From: Pelagibacteraceae bacterium
GTDB taxonomy: Bacteria; Pseudomonadota; Alphaproteobacteria; Pelagibacterales; Pelagibacteraceae
Assembly (NCBI GenBank): GCA_016777565.1
Contig: JADHRF010000003.1
Span: 1-58,550, forward strand
Length of the DNA: 58,550 nt
Direction of reading: 5' to 3'
This document shows, piece after piece, positions 40,567-51,289 of the stretch. Within the stretch, counting starts at the first letter, position 1; every line of letters begins with the position of its first letter. The notes beneath the pieces were generated by a model. The model was not told where the DNA came from. It saw nothing but the letters and a program-made list of their open reading frames with translations, and ran no database searches. Position numbers and translations under genes: made by a program.

Positions 40567-40651
40567 TTTTAATCTCATTTTTCCACAGGTAGAAAAAAAA
40601 GTGTGTAACTTTTGTGTTTCTATTAATTTCTGTTCTACTATTATTCTTGTG

Positions 40652-42079
40652 ATGGAAAATACAAAATTAAATCTTACTCCAACGAAAGAGAATAAACTTC
40701 CATCAAATATTGAGGCTGAACAATCTTTGATAGGTTCCGTTCTCGTAAACAATGATATAATAGATGAAATATCTAACATAGTTAATTCAGCTAAATTTTT
40801 TGATCCAGTTCACAGAAAAATTTACGAAGTTATTGAAAATTTAAACAATAAAGGGATGATAGCAAATCCTATTACTTTAAAAAACTATTTTGAAAAGGAC
40901 ACAGGATTATCTGAAGTTGGAGGAGTTGATTATTTGGTAAAATTAACTAGATTTTCATCTTCTATAAAACAAGCAATCGATTATGCAAAAATTATTCATG
41001 AGATGTATGTTAAGAGAGAGTTAATATTAATTTCTGATGGTATTTCTGATCAAGCTAATGATGATCAAGCAGATAAGACGGGTGAAAATATTATTGAAGA
41101 TGCGGAAAAATCATTATTTGATTTAGCCGAAAGAGGTAATTTTTCTCAAACTTTTTTAAAATTTAATCAAGCAGTAGATCAAACGATCCAAATGGCTACG
41201 CTTGCTATGAAAAGTGACCAGGGAATAGTTGGTGTGCCTACTGGCTTGTCTGATCTAGATGAAAAATTAGGAGGTCTACATAAATCTGATCTTGTAATTA
41301 TCGCTGGCAGACCTTCAATGGGTAAAACAGCACTCGCAACTAATATTGCATATTACGCTTCAAAAAATATGCAAGAAAATAACGAGAAAGGATCTGTTGC
41401 TTTTTTTTCATTAGAAATGTCCTCGGAACAACTTTCTACTCGAATTTTATCAGAACAATCTAGAATTTCATCGAGTGAAATAAGAAAAGGTAAAGCTAGT
41501 GAGGAAACTTTAAATAGATACATCGAAACATCAAGAAATATTTATGACTTGCCTTTATATATAGACGAAACACCTGCTATCGCTATTTCAACCTTAAGCA
41601 ATAGAGCAAGACGTATTAAAAGATTGTTTGGGCTTAAATTAATTGTTGTTGATTATATTCAATTAATGAGAACTAACACCAATAGAATGGATGGCAGAGT
41701 TCAAGAAATCTCAGAAATTACCCAGGGACTTAAAGCTCTTGCTAAAGAATTAAATGTTCCTGTGGTTGCTTTGTCTCAACTGTCAAGAGCTGTGGAACAA
41801 AGAGATGATAAAATCCCACAATTATCAGATCTAAGAGAGTCAGGATCAATCGAACAAGATGCAGATGTAGTAGTTTTTGTTTATAGAGAACAATATTATT
41901 TAGAAAAAAAGGAACCAAAACAAGGATCGATTGAACATGCTGAATGGCAGTCTAAGATGAGTGAAATTCATGGATTAGCAAATCTCATAATCGGTAAACA
42001 TAGGCACGGATCTACTGGTACAGTCCATGTGGAATTTGAAGGGATGTTTACAAAATTCAAAGATTTACCTAAAAATTAA
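40652..42079 (+). CDS. dnaB: Replicative DNA helicase DnaB
   Basis: LPSNIEAEQSLIGSVLVNND, IIAGRPSMGKTALATNIA, VVDYIQLM, DLRESGSIEQDADVV; no intein. Start refined to MENTKLN. Confidence 0.97.
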   Translation: MENTKLNLTPTKENKLPSNIEAEQSLIGSVLVNNDIIDEISNIVNSAKFFDPVHRKIYEVIENLNNKGMIANPITLKNYFEKDTGLSEVGGVDYLVKLTRFSSSIKQAIDYAKIIHEMYVKRELILISDGISDQANDDQADKTGENIIEDAEKSLFDLAERGNFSQTFLKFNQAVDQTIQMATLAMKSDQGIVGVPTGLSDLDEKLGGLHKSDLVIIAGRPSMGKTALATNIAYYASKNMQENNEKGSVAFFSLEMSSEQLSTRILSEQSRISSSEIRKGKASEETLNRYIETSRNIYDLPLYIDETPAIAISTLSNRARRIKRLFGLKLIVVDYIQLMRTNTNRMDGRVQEISEITQGLKALAKELNVPVVALSQLSRAVEQRDDKIPQLSDLRESGSIEQDADVVVFVYREQYYLEKKEPKQGSIEHAEWQSKMSEIHGLANLIIGKHRHGSTGTVHVEFEGMFTKFKDLPKN

Positions 42080-42121
42080 CTCTTTTGTTATCTAAGATTT
42101 AAGATATATCTGAATTTATTA

Positions 42122-44587
42122 ATGTTTTTCAAAATTTATAGAACACTAATTGTTGATTTTCCAAAAATTACTATTGCTATCATTTTTTCGATACTTGCTT
42201 ATTTTTTGTACTTTTCTAATGATTTTAAATTGGATGCTTCTTCGGACTCGTTGTTACTTGAGAATGATAAAGATCTTAAATATCTTAGAGAAGTTAACGA
42301 AAGGTATGGGTCAAAAGATTATCTTGTTTTAACTTATTCCCCTATTTCAAGTTTTACGGATAAAGAAACTATTATTAATCTCCAGTTTCTTAAGTCTAAA
42401 ATAGAAAAATTAGATTGGGTAGATAGTGTAATAACTGTAATAGATGTTCCCCTATTAAAAAGTAGTGATGAACCTTTGATGGAAAGGTTAAAAAATTACA
42501 AAAATCTGTCATACCCAGAAATAGATAAAGAGAGAGGATTTGAAGAAATAATTAATAGTCCTATCTATAAAGATTATGTCATTAGTTCTGACGGAAAAAC
42601 TTCTGGAATAGTGGTTTATCTTAAGCAGGATAAAAAATTAAATGAATTTATTAAAACTAAAAATAATTATTTTAATTTAGAATTAGAGGGAAATTTAAAT
42701 AAATCTCAAAAAAAAGAACGTGAACTTTTTAATAGTGAGTACGATAGCTATAGAAATATTTATAATCAAAAAAATCATCAAAATATTAGAGAAATCAGAG
42801 AAGTAATAAAAAAATTTACTGTAAATGCAGAGGTGCATTTAGGTGGTTTACCAATGATTACTGACGATATGATGTCATTTATTAAAAGTGATATTGTTGT
42901 TTTTGGAATTGGAGTTTTTATATTCATTATAATTACTCTGTGGTTTATTTTTAAGAAAATTAAATGGGTTGTTATTCCGTTGCTTGGTTGTGCTTTTTCC
43001 GTTGGAGCCATGGTAGGTATTTTGGGTTTATTAGGATGGAAAGTTACTGTCATTTCCTCAAACTTTATTGCTCTCATGCTAATTTTAAATATGGCAATGA
43101 ACATTCACATTACAGTTAGATTTTTACAAATGAAAAAAGAATATGAAAATATAAGTAATAAAGATGCAGTTTATATGGCGGCTAGTAAAATGTTTTTACC
43201 AATTCTTTATACTGTTCTAACAACAATTTGTGCTTTTTTATCTTTAGTTTTTAGTGGCATAAAACCAATTATTGATTTTGGTTTAATGATGACGTTAGGC
43301 CTTATAGTTTCAATTACAGTTACCTTTACTCTAATTCCTTCTCTTCTCAACTTGTTCAGTAATTCTAATGACTTGATTGTGCAAAATGAGGAAAAATCAA
43401 AAATTACTAATGCACTAAGTAAATTTTCACAAGGAAATACATATTTTATATTTAGTATTGCCTCAATAGTTATTCTCTTAAGTATTTTTGGGATTTCGAA
43501 ACTAGAAGTAGAAAATAGTTTTATTAATTATTTTGATCAAAAAACTGAAATCTACAAAGGAATGAAAAAAATTGATGATCAATTAGGGGGTACTACTCCT
43601 CTAGATATTATCATTAAATTTCCAGTAAATGAGAAAAAAAAGGTGGAAGAAGACGAATTCTCTGAATGGGATGAAGATAATAAAGATAGTGCTGATGACG
43701 TAGCTAAATATTGGTTTACAAGAAATAAAATCGATAAAATTTTAAAAGTTCATGATTATTTAGACTCCCTTCCAGAAATAGGTAAGGTTCTTTCTTTCGG
43801 ATCAATTATTAGAGTGGCAGAAGACTTAACGGGTAATAAATTAGAAACATTAGAAACTGGTGTCCTTTATAGTAAAATTCCACCAGAAATTAAGAAGGAG
43901 GTAATTTCTCCCTATATTTCTGTAAAAAATAATGAAGCTAGAATTAGTGTCAGAATAAAAGACTCTTTGGAAAACCTTAGAAGAAATGACTTGATCAATA
44001 AAATTAATTCTGAATTGGAGTCAAAAGTTGGCTTGGACAAAGAGGAGTACAAACTTGCAGGTGTATTAATTTTATTCAATAATTTATTACAAAGTCTTTT
44101 TAAATCACAGATTTTGACTTTGGGTGTTGTTATGCTCGGTATTTCATTAATGTTTTTAATTTTATTTAGAAATTTGACTTTATCTTTAATTGGAGTTGTT
44201 CCAAATTTTATGGCTGCTTTTTTTATATTAGGTATTATTGGTCTTCTTGGAATTCCATTAGATATGATGACGATTACTATTGCAGCGATTACTATTGGTA
44301 TAGCGGTAGATAACAGTATCCATTACATTTATAGATTTAAAGAAGAATTTGAAAAAATTAAAAATTATAATGAAACTGTAGATAAGTGTCATAATACAGT
44401 AGGTGTGGCTATACTTAACACTTCTATTACCATAGTTTTTGGGTTCTCTATTTTAGTTTTGTCAAACTTTATTCCTACGATATATTTTGGGGTCTTTACA
44501 GGGATTGCAATGTTGCTTGCTTTAATATCTGTTTTAACTCTTTTACCTAAGCTTATACTGGTCTTAAAACCTTTTGGTAATGAATAG
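42122..44587 (+). CDS. RND/MMPL-superfamily exporter
   Basis: Two repeats of multi-TM sterol-sensing/MMPL type (GLPMITDDMMSFIKSDIVVFGIGVFIFI...; GIPLDMMTITIAAITIGIAVDNSIHYIYRFKEEF); large periplasmic loops. Confidence 0.88.
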   Translation: MFFKIYRTLIVDFPKITIAIIFSILAYFLYFSNDFKLDASSDSLLLENDKDLKYLREVNERYGSKDYLVLTYSPISSFTDKETIINLQFLKSKIEKLDWVDSVITVIDVPLLKSSDEPLMERLKNYKNLSYPEIDKERGFEEIINSPIYKDYVISSDGKTSGIVVYLKQDKKLNEFIKTKNNYFNLELEGNLNKSQKKERELFNSEYDSYRNIYNQKNHQNIREIREVIKKFTVNAEVHLGGLPMITDDMMSFIKSDIVVFGIGVFIFIIITLWFIFKKIKWVVIPLLGCAFSVGAMVGILGLLGWKVTVISSNFIALMLILNMAMNIHITVRFLQMKKEYENISNKDAVYMAASKMFLPILYTVLTTICAFLSLVFSGIKPIIDFGLMMTLGLIVSITVTFTLIPSLLNLFSNSNDLIVQNEEKSKITNALSKFSQGNTYFIFSIASIVILLSIFGISKLEVENSFINYFDQKTEIYKGMKKIDDQLGGTTPLDIIIKFPVNEKKKVEEDEFSEWDEDNKDSADDVAKYWFTRNKIDKILKVHDYLDSLPEIGKVLSFGSIIRVAEDLTGNKLETLETGVLYSKIPPEIKKEVISPYISVKNNEARISVRIKDSLENLRRNDLINKINSELESKVGLDKEEYKLAGVLILFNNLLQSLFKSQILTLGVVMLGISLMFLILFRNLTLSLIGVVPNFMAAFFILGIIGLLGIPLDMMTITIAAITIGIAVDNSIHYIYRFKEEFEKIKNYNETVDKCHNTVGVAILNTSITIVFGFSILVLSNFIPTIYFGVFTGIAMLLALISVLTLLPKLILVLKPFGNE

Positions 44588-45125
44588 TTTTATAGAATTT
44601 TTAAAAAATGATATTTTGTTGTTTGATATATTTTTTTTAATAATTATTTTATACAATACAATAAAATGTTTATCTCAGGGTTTTTCTTTAAGCTTTCTTT
44701 CCTCTCTTAAATGGATAGTGTCTGTATTTGCAACGATTATATTAGTACCTAGATTGCAACCTTGGGTAAGTGATTATGTTGAGTCAGAATTTATTAACAA
44801 TGTAGGTATTGGTATTTTTGTTTTTATTTTTACTTTATTTATTAGTATTGTTTTAGGTAAATCGATTAGTAGGACTGTTACATGGACGGGCATGGGGTCA
44901 GTAGATAAATCTTTCGGAATTATTTTTGGACTATTTAAAGGTTATGTGGTTGCAATTTGTTTTTTTTCTCTTCTAAATTGGTTTTATTCATATGAAAAAT
45001 GGGGTATATCAACAATAAATGCTTTTTCTTTTAACATTGTAAAAAAAGGAAGTGATTTACTAATTGAAGAATTTCCGAACTATAAAGACTTAATAAATAC
45101 AAAAGAAGAAATTGAAAAAATTTAA
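44580..45125 (+). CDS. cvpA: CvpA family membrane protein
   Basis: Multi-TM, LSQGFSLSFLSSLKWIVSVFATIILVPRLQPWV, FGIIFGLFKGYVVAICFF; directly upstream of purF. Confidence 0.85.
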   Translation: MNSFIEFLKNDILLFDIFFLIIILYNTIKCLSQGFSLSFLSSLKWIVSVFATIILVPRLQPWVSDYVESEFINNVGIGIFVFIFTLFISIVLGKSISRTVTWTGMGSVDKSFGIIFGLFKGYVVAICFFSLLNWFYSYEKWGISTINAFSFNIVKKGSDLLIEEFPNYKDLINTKEEIEKI

Positions 45126-46563
45126 ATTAGATAAATTGAGAGAAGAATGCGGTGTGTTTGGAATCTCGAATTACGATGATGCATCTGCTTTAGTTGCGCT
45201 TGGTTTGCATGCATTACAGCATAGGGGTCAGGAAGGTTGTGGCATTGTTTCTTTTGATGGTAAAAATTTTCATTCAGAGAAAAGACAGGGCTTGATTGGT
45301 GATCATTTTACTGATCCTGTAACTATAAAAAAATTACCTGGTACTCAAGCAATTGGGCACAATAGATATTCAACGACTGGTGAAGTCTCTTTAAGAAATA
45401 TTCAACCTTTTTTCGCTGACCTTTACGGTGGTGGAATAAGCATTGCACACAATGGAAATCTGACTAATGCACTGGAGCTAAGAAACAAATTAGTTAAAGA
45501 TGGTGCAATTTTTAGAACTACTAGCGATACAGAAACAATAGTCCAATTAATAGCAAAATCAAAAAGACTAAAAATGTTAGATAAGATTATTGATACTCTT
45601 TTTCAGATCCAAGGTGGGTACGCTTTGGTAATGATGACAAATAAAAAACTTATTGGACTAAGAGATCCTTTTGGTATCAGACCTCTAGTTTTAGGTAAGT
45701 TAAATAATTCTTATGTTTTTGCATCCGAAACATGTGCTTTAGATATTGTAGGAGCTAAATTTGTGAGAGATGTTGAAAATGGTGAAATTATAATTGTAGA
45801 AGACGGTAAGATAAACAGTATCAAACCATTTCCACTCGTAAAATCAAGACCTTGTGTATTTGAATACATTTATTTTGCTAGGCCTGACAGTCTACTCAAT
45901 GGTCTTTGTGCATACGAATATAGAAAAAAAATGGGCGAAGAACTTGCAAAAGAGTCGGATTTGGAAGCTGACATAGTTGTGCCAGTGCCCGACTCTGGGG
46001 TACCTGCAGCCCTTGGTTTTAGTCAGTTTACAAAAAAAAGTTTTGAGCTAGGTTTAATTAGAAATCATTATGTTGGAAGAACTTTTATTGAACCAACTCA
46101 AAATATTAGAAGTCTAGGGGTAAAACTAAAATTAAATGCAACTCAAACATTAGTGAAAAATAAATCAATTATTTTAATTGATGACTCATTAGTTAGGGGC
46201 ACTACATGTCATAAGATAGTTAAAATGCTTTATGATGCAGGAGCAAAAGAAGTTCATGTAAGAATAGCATGCCCAGAAATACTTTTTCCAGATTTTTATG
46301 GTGTTGATATGCCTACCAAAAAAGAATTACTAGCAAACAATAAAAACAATCAAGAAATGTGCGACTACATTAAAGCAAAATCTTTAAAGTTTTTGAGTTT
46401 AGAAGGTTTGTATAAAGCAATAGGATTTAAAGAGAGAAATAAATTGTACCCACAATTAAGCGACCATTATTTTACTGGTGAGTACCCTATTAAACCTTCA
46501 GACTTATTAGGTGAAGAAAAAATTACTCAGCTTTCATTGTTGAGTGGTAAATCTAACAATTAA
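45112..46563 (+). CDS. purF: Amidophosphoribosyltransferase (TTG start)
   Basis: EECGVFGI catalytic Cys, LHALQHRGQEGCGI, GHNRYSTTG, IAHNGNL, RDPFGIRPL, ILIDDSLVRGTT. Confidence 0.96.
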   Translation: MKKFKLDKLREECGVFGISNYDDASALVALGLHALQHRGQEGCGIVSFDGKNFHSEKRQGLIGDHFTDPVTIKKLPGTQAIGHNRYSTTGEVSLRNIQPFFADLYGGGISIAHNGNLTNALELRNKLVKDGAIFRTTSDTETIVQLIAKSKRLKMLDKIIDTLFQIQGGYALVMMTNKKLIGLRDPFGIRPLVLGKLNNSYVFASETCALDIVGAKFVRDVENGEIIIVEDGKINSIKPFPLVKSRPCVFEYIYFARPDSLLNGLCAYEYRKKMGEELAKESDLEADIVVPVPDSGVPAALGFSQFTKKSFELGLIRNHYVGRTFIEPTQNIRSLGVKLKLNATQTLVKNKSIILIDDSLVRGTTCHKIVKMLYDAGAKEVHVRIACPEILFPDFYGVDMPTKKELLANNKNNQEMCDYIKAKSLKFLSLEGLYKAIGFKERNKLYPQLSDHYFTGEYPIKPSDLLGEEKITQLSLLSGKSNN

Positions 46564-47924
46564 TTATATTTTAGTAATTTATTGTTGTTATCAATCATTA
46601 ACATATTTCCTTTTAAAAAAAATATTTTAGAGATTAATCCTTTTTTGCTAATTCTATTTGAAGAAATCAGTTGATGATTTATAGGATCAAAAGATAACAA
46701 ATATCCCTGATTATAATAAATATTAATTTTTCCATTAACTATTTTAAAATCGATAATTGAACCAAATTTTCTAATTTGTTTTTCCTTAATATTAGTATAA
46801 AAATTTTTAGCCCAAACAACATTGCCACTTATATTATCTACACAAATTAATAAATTATTACTCAATACCGCAAAAGTATATCTTTGCGTAATTATTGGTT
46901 TAGCAATAGGTTCTGAATATAAAATCCATTTTCTAACACCAGTGAAAGTATCATAATTTACTATTGATTTTTCAGTGCTTACAATCATATTGTTATCTTT
47001 AATGATTAATGGATAACTCAAAAACAAATCAGTTTCTCCCGAAGATAAAGGATTTTTAAAATTTAAGACCCAATTAATTTTTTGAGTTAAGTAATTAATA
47101 GAATAAAGTTCACCGCTTGTATTTAAAAAATATAAATTATTAGTTGTTATGTCTAGGGCGAAGTTATTTATAAAATCTGATTTCAGAAATGTTGAACCAG
47201 TTGCAAACTCCCAATTTTTATTTCCTGTTTTGGCATCAATCGAATAAATAACGTTATCCTGATTAGATAAAAATATTTGATTATTTTCGAGCTTTAAGTT
47301 CGATCTAAAAGGTATTCCATAATTTTTAGCCCAAACGATAGAAAAATTATCAAGATTTATCGAATACAAATAACCAATATTATCTGCCACATACAAAATA
47401 TTTTCATTAACAATAAAATTTAATTTTTTTCGGAATTTTTTAAAATTTTTTTGATAAAAATTATATTCTAAAACTTTTTTATTTGATTTAATTGAGTAAG
47501 AATAAATTTTTCCTTTATGATCGTATGAAATTAAATTATCTTTATAAAATATATACTGTTTATTAAAATTATTTTTTTTATCAAAATTCTGACTTAATTT
47601 ACGACTTTTAGATAATAATATTTTATTTCCATCATAATAAAAATTAGAAATATTATTGGTAGGGATTGCATATTCTTCAAACCAATTGGCTATTTTGACT
47701 GTATTATCTAACTTGATAGGGGTAACCGAATCTTTTTCGCTATTAAAAGTATCTTTTTTTGTAACTATATTTTCATACCTTGTATCTGTTTGATCGTTTA
47801 AAATTGGTTTAGATGTTTGATTAATTTCAGGTAAATCTGAAGCATCTTTCCATATTCCAGTTTTATTATCAAACGAACAAGAACTAAGCGCTGCTACAAA
47901 AAAGATTAGTAATAATTTTTTCAT
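46560..47924 (-). CDS. bamB: BamB-like PQQ-repeat outer-membrane lipoprotein
   Basis: Lipobox ALSSCSF; repeats such as YSIDAKTGNKNWEFATGSTF and DNISGNVVWAKNFY. Confidence 0.82.
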   Translation of the reverse strand: MKKLLLIFFVAALSSCSFDNKTGIWKDASDLPEINQTSKPILNDQTDTRYENIVTKKDTFNSEKDSVTPIKLDNTVKIANWFEEYAIPTNNISNFYYDGNKILLSKSRKLSQNFDKKNNFNKQYIFYKDNLISYDHKGKIYSYSIKSNKKVLEYNFYQKNFKKFRKKLNFIVNENILYVADNIGYLYSINLDNFSIVWAKNYGIPFRSNLKLENNQIFLSNQDNVIYSIDAKTGNKNWEFATGSTFLKSDFINNFALDITTNNLYFLNTSGELYSINYLTQKINWVLNFKNPLSSGETDLFLSYPLIIKDNNMIVSTEKSIVNYDTFTGVRKWILYSEPIAKPIITQRYTFAVLSNNLLICVDNISGNVVWAKNFYTNIKEKQIRKFGSIIDFKIVNGKINIYYNQGYLLSFDPINHQLISSNRISKKGLISKIFFLKGNMLMIDNNNKLLKYN

Positions 47925-47930
47925 TTTAAA

Positions 47931-48515
47931 TTATTTTTTAATCTTATTATTTAATAGCTCAAGGTATTCATTTGATTTCGTTTTTTGATTTTTAGACAAA
48001 AAATAATCAGAAATAAGTTTAATTGCCATATCACTCCAAACCGAATCGGAATTGATGATAGGATTAAGAATTTTTATTATTTCATCTTCATTTTTTTCAA
48101 GTTTTAATAAAAAAATGGCTTTTTTAATCTTAATTAAATTTAAATTTTCTTTATCTATGGTTTTAATAGTTAAAATTTGATCAAAAAAATTTATAATTTT
48201 GAAAGAATCTTTTTCTAAATTATTATCAATTATAAAATACAGTGCTAATGCTGAATAAAATCGATGATTTTTATTGATTACATTTTCTAATAATATTTTT
48301 GCCTCATCAATTTTTTTTTGATTGAACTGTATAGAAGCTTGGGTGTAGTCTGCTGAAACCTGAATTTCATTTTTTTTTTTAACATCTTTATAAAAAAAAT
48401 AACCGAATAATATTAAGATTAAAAAAAATGCAATAGTAATTAAATATTTAAGTTTTTTTTTTATAAAATTGGATATCTTATTTTGAAAAGAATTATTTAA
48501 TATTTCTTCTGTCAT
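47931..48515 (-). CDS. Membrane-anchored TPR-like protein (YfgM/DUF2133-like)
   Basis: Single N-terminal TM (YLITIAFFLILILFGYFFY) and helical repeat body; directly upstream of bamB. Confidence 0.65.
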   Translation of the reverse strand: MTEEILNNSFQNKISNFIKKKLKYLITIAFFLILILFGYFFYKDVKKKNEIQVSADYTQASIQFNQKKIDEAKILLENVINKNHRFYSALALYFIIDNNLEKDSFKIINFFDQILTIKTIDKENLNLIKIKKAIFLLKLEKNEDEIIKILNPIINSDSVWSDMAIKLISDYFLSKNQKTKSNEYLELLNNKIKK

Positions 48516-48518
48516 AAT

Positions 48519-49292
48519 CTAAAAGTTATTTTTTTTACTTGGAAATTTTCTAGTTAACACAGCTGTATTATATTTTTGTACCGCTTTTTCAATTATATTA
48601 GTTAATTTGACAAATTTTTTAACAAATTTTGGATAAAAACTACTTAATCCAAGCATATCATCAGTAACTAAAATTTGACCATCACAATTGATAGAGGAGC
48701 CAATTCCAACTGTTGGAATTTTCAAAGATTGAGTGATTTCTTTAGCAACATTGTTTGTTACACATTCTAATACAATGCTAAATACTCCAGCCTCTTCATT
48801 TTTTATCGCTTCTCTAATCAATCTTAACCGATCTTTTTCTTTCAAACCCTGAATTTTAAATTTTTTGTAGTATTGAGGCGTAAAGCCTATATGACCCATC
48901 ACCGGAAATCCAAGCTTAACTATACTTTTTATAATTTTGAAGTTATTACCATTACATTCCATCTTAATTGCATCACATTTAGTTTTTTTAAAAACTAACT
49001 TTACATTTTTTTTTGCTTCATTAATATTTCTGTATGTATTTTTTGGCATGTCTATAACACATAAAGCTTTAGATAAATTAGACTTAACGCTAATTCCATG
49101 CTGTATCATCATCTCAAGAGTAGCTTGATGTGTATTTTTCATACCGTACATAGCTGTGGCCAAAGAATCTCCCACTAAAACAATATCACAATATTTATCT
49201 AAAATTTTTGCAATAGGTTTAGAGTAAGCTGTAAGACATACTAATGATTTTTTATTTTTAGTTCTTAAGATTTTTAAAATTTTTTTTTTCAT
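48519..49292 (-). CDS. panB: 3-methyl-2-oxobutanoate hydroxymethyltransferase
   Basis: LVCLTAYSKPIAKILDKYCDIVLVGDSLATAMYGM, VMGHIGFTPQ, TVGIGSSINCDGQILVTDDMLGL. Confidence 0.96.
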   Translation of the reverse strand: MKKKILKILRTKNKKSLVCLTAYSKPIAKILDKYCDIVLVGDSLATAMYGMKNTHQATLEMMIQHGISVKSNLSKALCVIDMPKNTYRNINEAKKNVKLVFKKTKCDAIKMECNGNNFKIIKSIVKLGFPVMGHIGFTPQYYKKFKIQGLKEKDRLRLIREAIKNEEAGVFSIVLECVTNNVAKEITQSLKIPTVGIGSSINCDGQILVTDDMLGLSSFYPKFVKKFVKLTNIIEKAVQKYNTAVLTRKFPSKKNNF

Positions 49293-49295
49293 CTT

Positions 49296-50858
49296 TTACT
49301 CAAGTTCAATAGTGCTTGGCGGCTTTGAGGTTATATCATAAACAACTCTGTTTATACCTTTTACACCGTTTATAATTTTATTAGAAATTTCATCCAGGAA
49401 ATTTTTAGGAAAATTAAAGTAGTCAGCGGTCATCCCATCCTCTGAAATCACAGCTCTTATTAAACATATATATTCATAAGTTCTTGAGTCACCCATAACT
49501 CCTACCGTTTTTACCGGCAACAAGGCAGCATAAGCTTGCCAAATTTTACTATATAAATTTTTATTTTTAAGTTCTTGAATAAAAATATGGTCTGCGTCCT
49601 GCAAAATCTTAACTTTTTCAGCTGTAATATTTCCAACTATTCTTATGGCTAAACCAGGTCCTGGAAATGGATGTTTATTTGATATAATTTTTACCAACCC
49701 AATTGAGTTGCCTAATTTTCTTGCCTCATCTTTAAAAAATTCTTTTAAAGGTTCAATTAATTTCAAATTCATTTTTTTTGGTAAACCTCCAACATTATGG
49801 TGTGATTTAATTTTAGAAGTCTTGCTACCAGTAGTTGATCTACTTTCGATAATATCAGGATACAATGTACCCTGTGCTAAAAATTTAACATTTTTAAATA
49901 GTCTAGCCTCTCTCTCAAATAATTTAATAAATAAATTTCCTATTATTTTTCTTTTCTTTTCAGGGTCAATAACATTATTAAGTTTTTTAAAGTAAATCTT
50001 TGACGCGTCAATAATTTTAACATTTAATTTATATTTATTTTTAAAAATTTTATAACTTGATTTAAATTCATCTTTTCTCATAAGACCAGTATCAACCATT
50101 ATGCACTTTAAGTTTTTACCTATAGCTTTATGTATTAATAAAGCAACAACACTGCTGTCAACTCCTCCTGACAAAGCACAAATAACTTTTTCTTTTTTTA
50201 CAGTCTCCTTAATTTCTTTTATGATTCTTTTTTTTTCTGACCCTATTTTCCATTGTTTTTTTGACCTACAAATATCAAATATAAAATTTTTAAATATAGT
50301 ATCTCCATTACTTGTATGGGTCACTTCAGGATGAAACTGTATTCCATATATTTTTTTTTTCTTATTTTCTATAATTGTCATTGCTGAGTCAGCGGTTGAT
50401 GCAATTTTTATAAATCCTTTAGGTAATTTGTAAACAGAATCTTGATGACTCATCCATACAGTAGATTTATTTTTTTTAAAAAAATTTTTAGTTAATATTG
50501 AATTCCTTTTTTTTATCAAATTAGCTCTACCAAACTCTCTCTTTTTAATTTGCGTTTTAACTTTGCCTTTAAAATTCTTTACAATTAGCTGAAGACCGTA
50601 ACAAATTCCAAGAATAGGAATGCCTAAATTTAATACTTCTTTTGGTAGTTGAGGAAATGAACTTTTTGTAACAGTTGAGGGACCTCCTGATAAGATAATA
50701 CCTTTGGCGTTAACAAATGCGCTTTTTTTTGATAAATCTTTTAATGTCAAGATCTCTGATAATACAGAATATTCTCTAATTCTTCTTGCTATTAATTTCG
50801 TTACTTGTGAGCCGAAATCAATTACTATAATTTTATCTTGATTTAAATTTTCGTTCAT
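49296..50858 (-). CDS. guaA: GMP synthase (glutamine-hydrolysing)
   Basis: [68 protein letters not shown]. Confidence 0.98.
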   Translation of the reverse strand: MNENLNQDKIIVIDFGSQVTKLIARRIREYSVLSEILTLKDLSKKSAFVNAKGIILSGGPSTVTKSSFPQLPKEVLNLGIPILGICYGLQLIVKNFKGKVKTQIKKREFGRANLIKKRNSILTKNFFKKNKSTVWMSHQDSVYKLPKGFIKIASTADSAMTIIENKKKKIYGIQFHPEVTHTSNGDTIFKNFIFDICRSKKQWKIGSEKKRIIKEIKETVKKEKVICALSGGVDSSVVALLIHKAIGKNLKCIMVDTGLMRKDEFKSSYKIFKNKYKLNVKIIDASKIYFKKLNNVIDPEKKRKIIGNLFIKLFEREARLFKNVKFLAQGTLYPDIIESRSTTGSKTSKIKSHHNVGGLPKKMNLKLIEPLKEFFKDEARKLGNSIGLVKIISNKHPFPGPGLAIRIVGNITAEKVKILQDADHIFIQELKNKNLYSKIWQAYAALLPVKTVGVMGDSRTYEYICLIRAVISEDGMTADYFNFPKNFLDEISNKIINGVKGINRVVYDITSKPPSTIELE

Positions 50859-51289
50859 TCACTTTTTAATGAACTATCTAGTTTTAATCTTAGCTCTTTT
50901 TTAGAAGAACACATTTTTTGACAAACAGTAACTAAAGTATTAATGAGTTCTTCTGCCTTTGAAAAGTTCGAATTTTTTATACTAAGTAAAGTTAAAAGAT
51001 AAATCGCTTCTTCATTTTTTGGGTTAAGCAACAATACAGTATTTAAATTATTTTCTTCTAAATTATCATTTTCTTCCTCTTTAAAAATTTTTGCTAAGTA
51101 AAGGTAGGAATTTTCATTTTTAGGATCAAAAACTATATCTTTTTCAAAATACAATTTTGAGTCTTTAAAATTTTTAACATCAAAAAGTTTTTTTCCTTCC
51201 TCAAAAAATGAGCTTTTTGCATTCAAAATTGAAGCGCTAAACGTGAGCCAAATTATAGAGGTAAAAATAATAATAAAATTTTTTTTCAT
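50855..51289 (-). CDS. Small secreted TPR protein
   Basis: Signal peptide plus TPR-like repeats ([30 protein letters not shown]). Confidence 0.65.
   Translation of the reverse strand: MKKNFIIIFTSIIWLTFSASILNAKSSFFEEGKKLFDVKNFKDSKLYFEKDIVFDPKNENSYLYLAKIFKEEENDNLEENNLNTVLLLNPKNEEAIYLLTLLSIKNSNFSKAEELINTLVTVCQKMCSSKKELRLKLDSSLKSE

Noticed and set aside
40537-40779. 80-aa minus-strand ORF over the rplI-dnaB junction
   Set aside because: Antisense to dnaB's conserved N-terminus and the rplI end; no coding character.
49645-49995. 116-aa plus-strand ORF antisense to guaA
   Set aside because: Shadow ORF over conserved guaA; no independent start signal or family resemblance.
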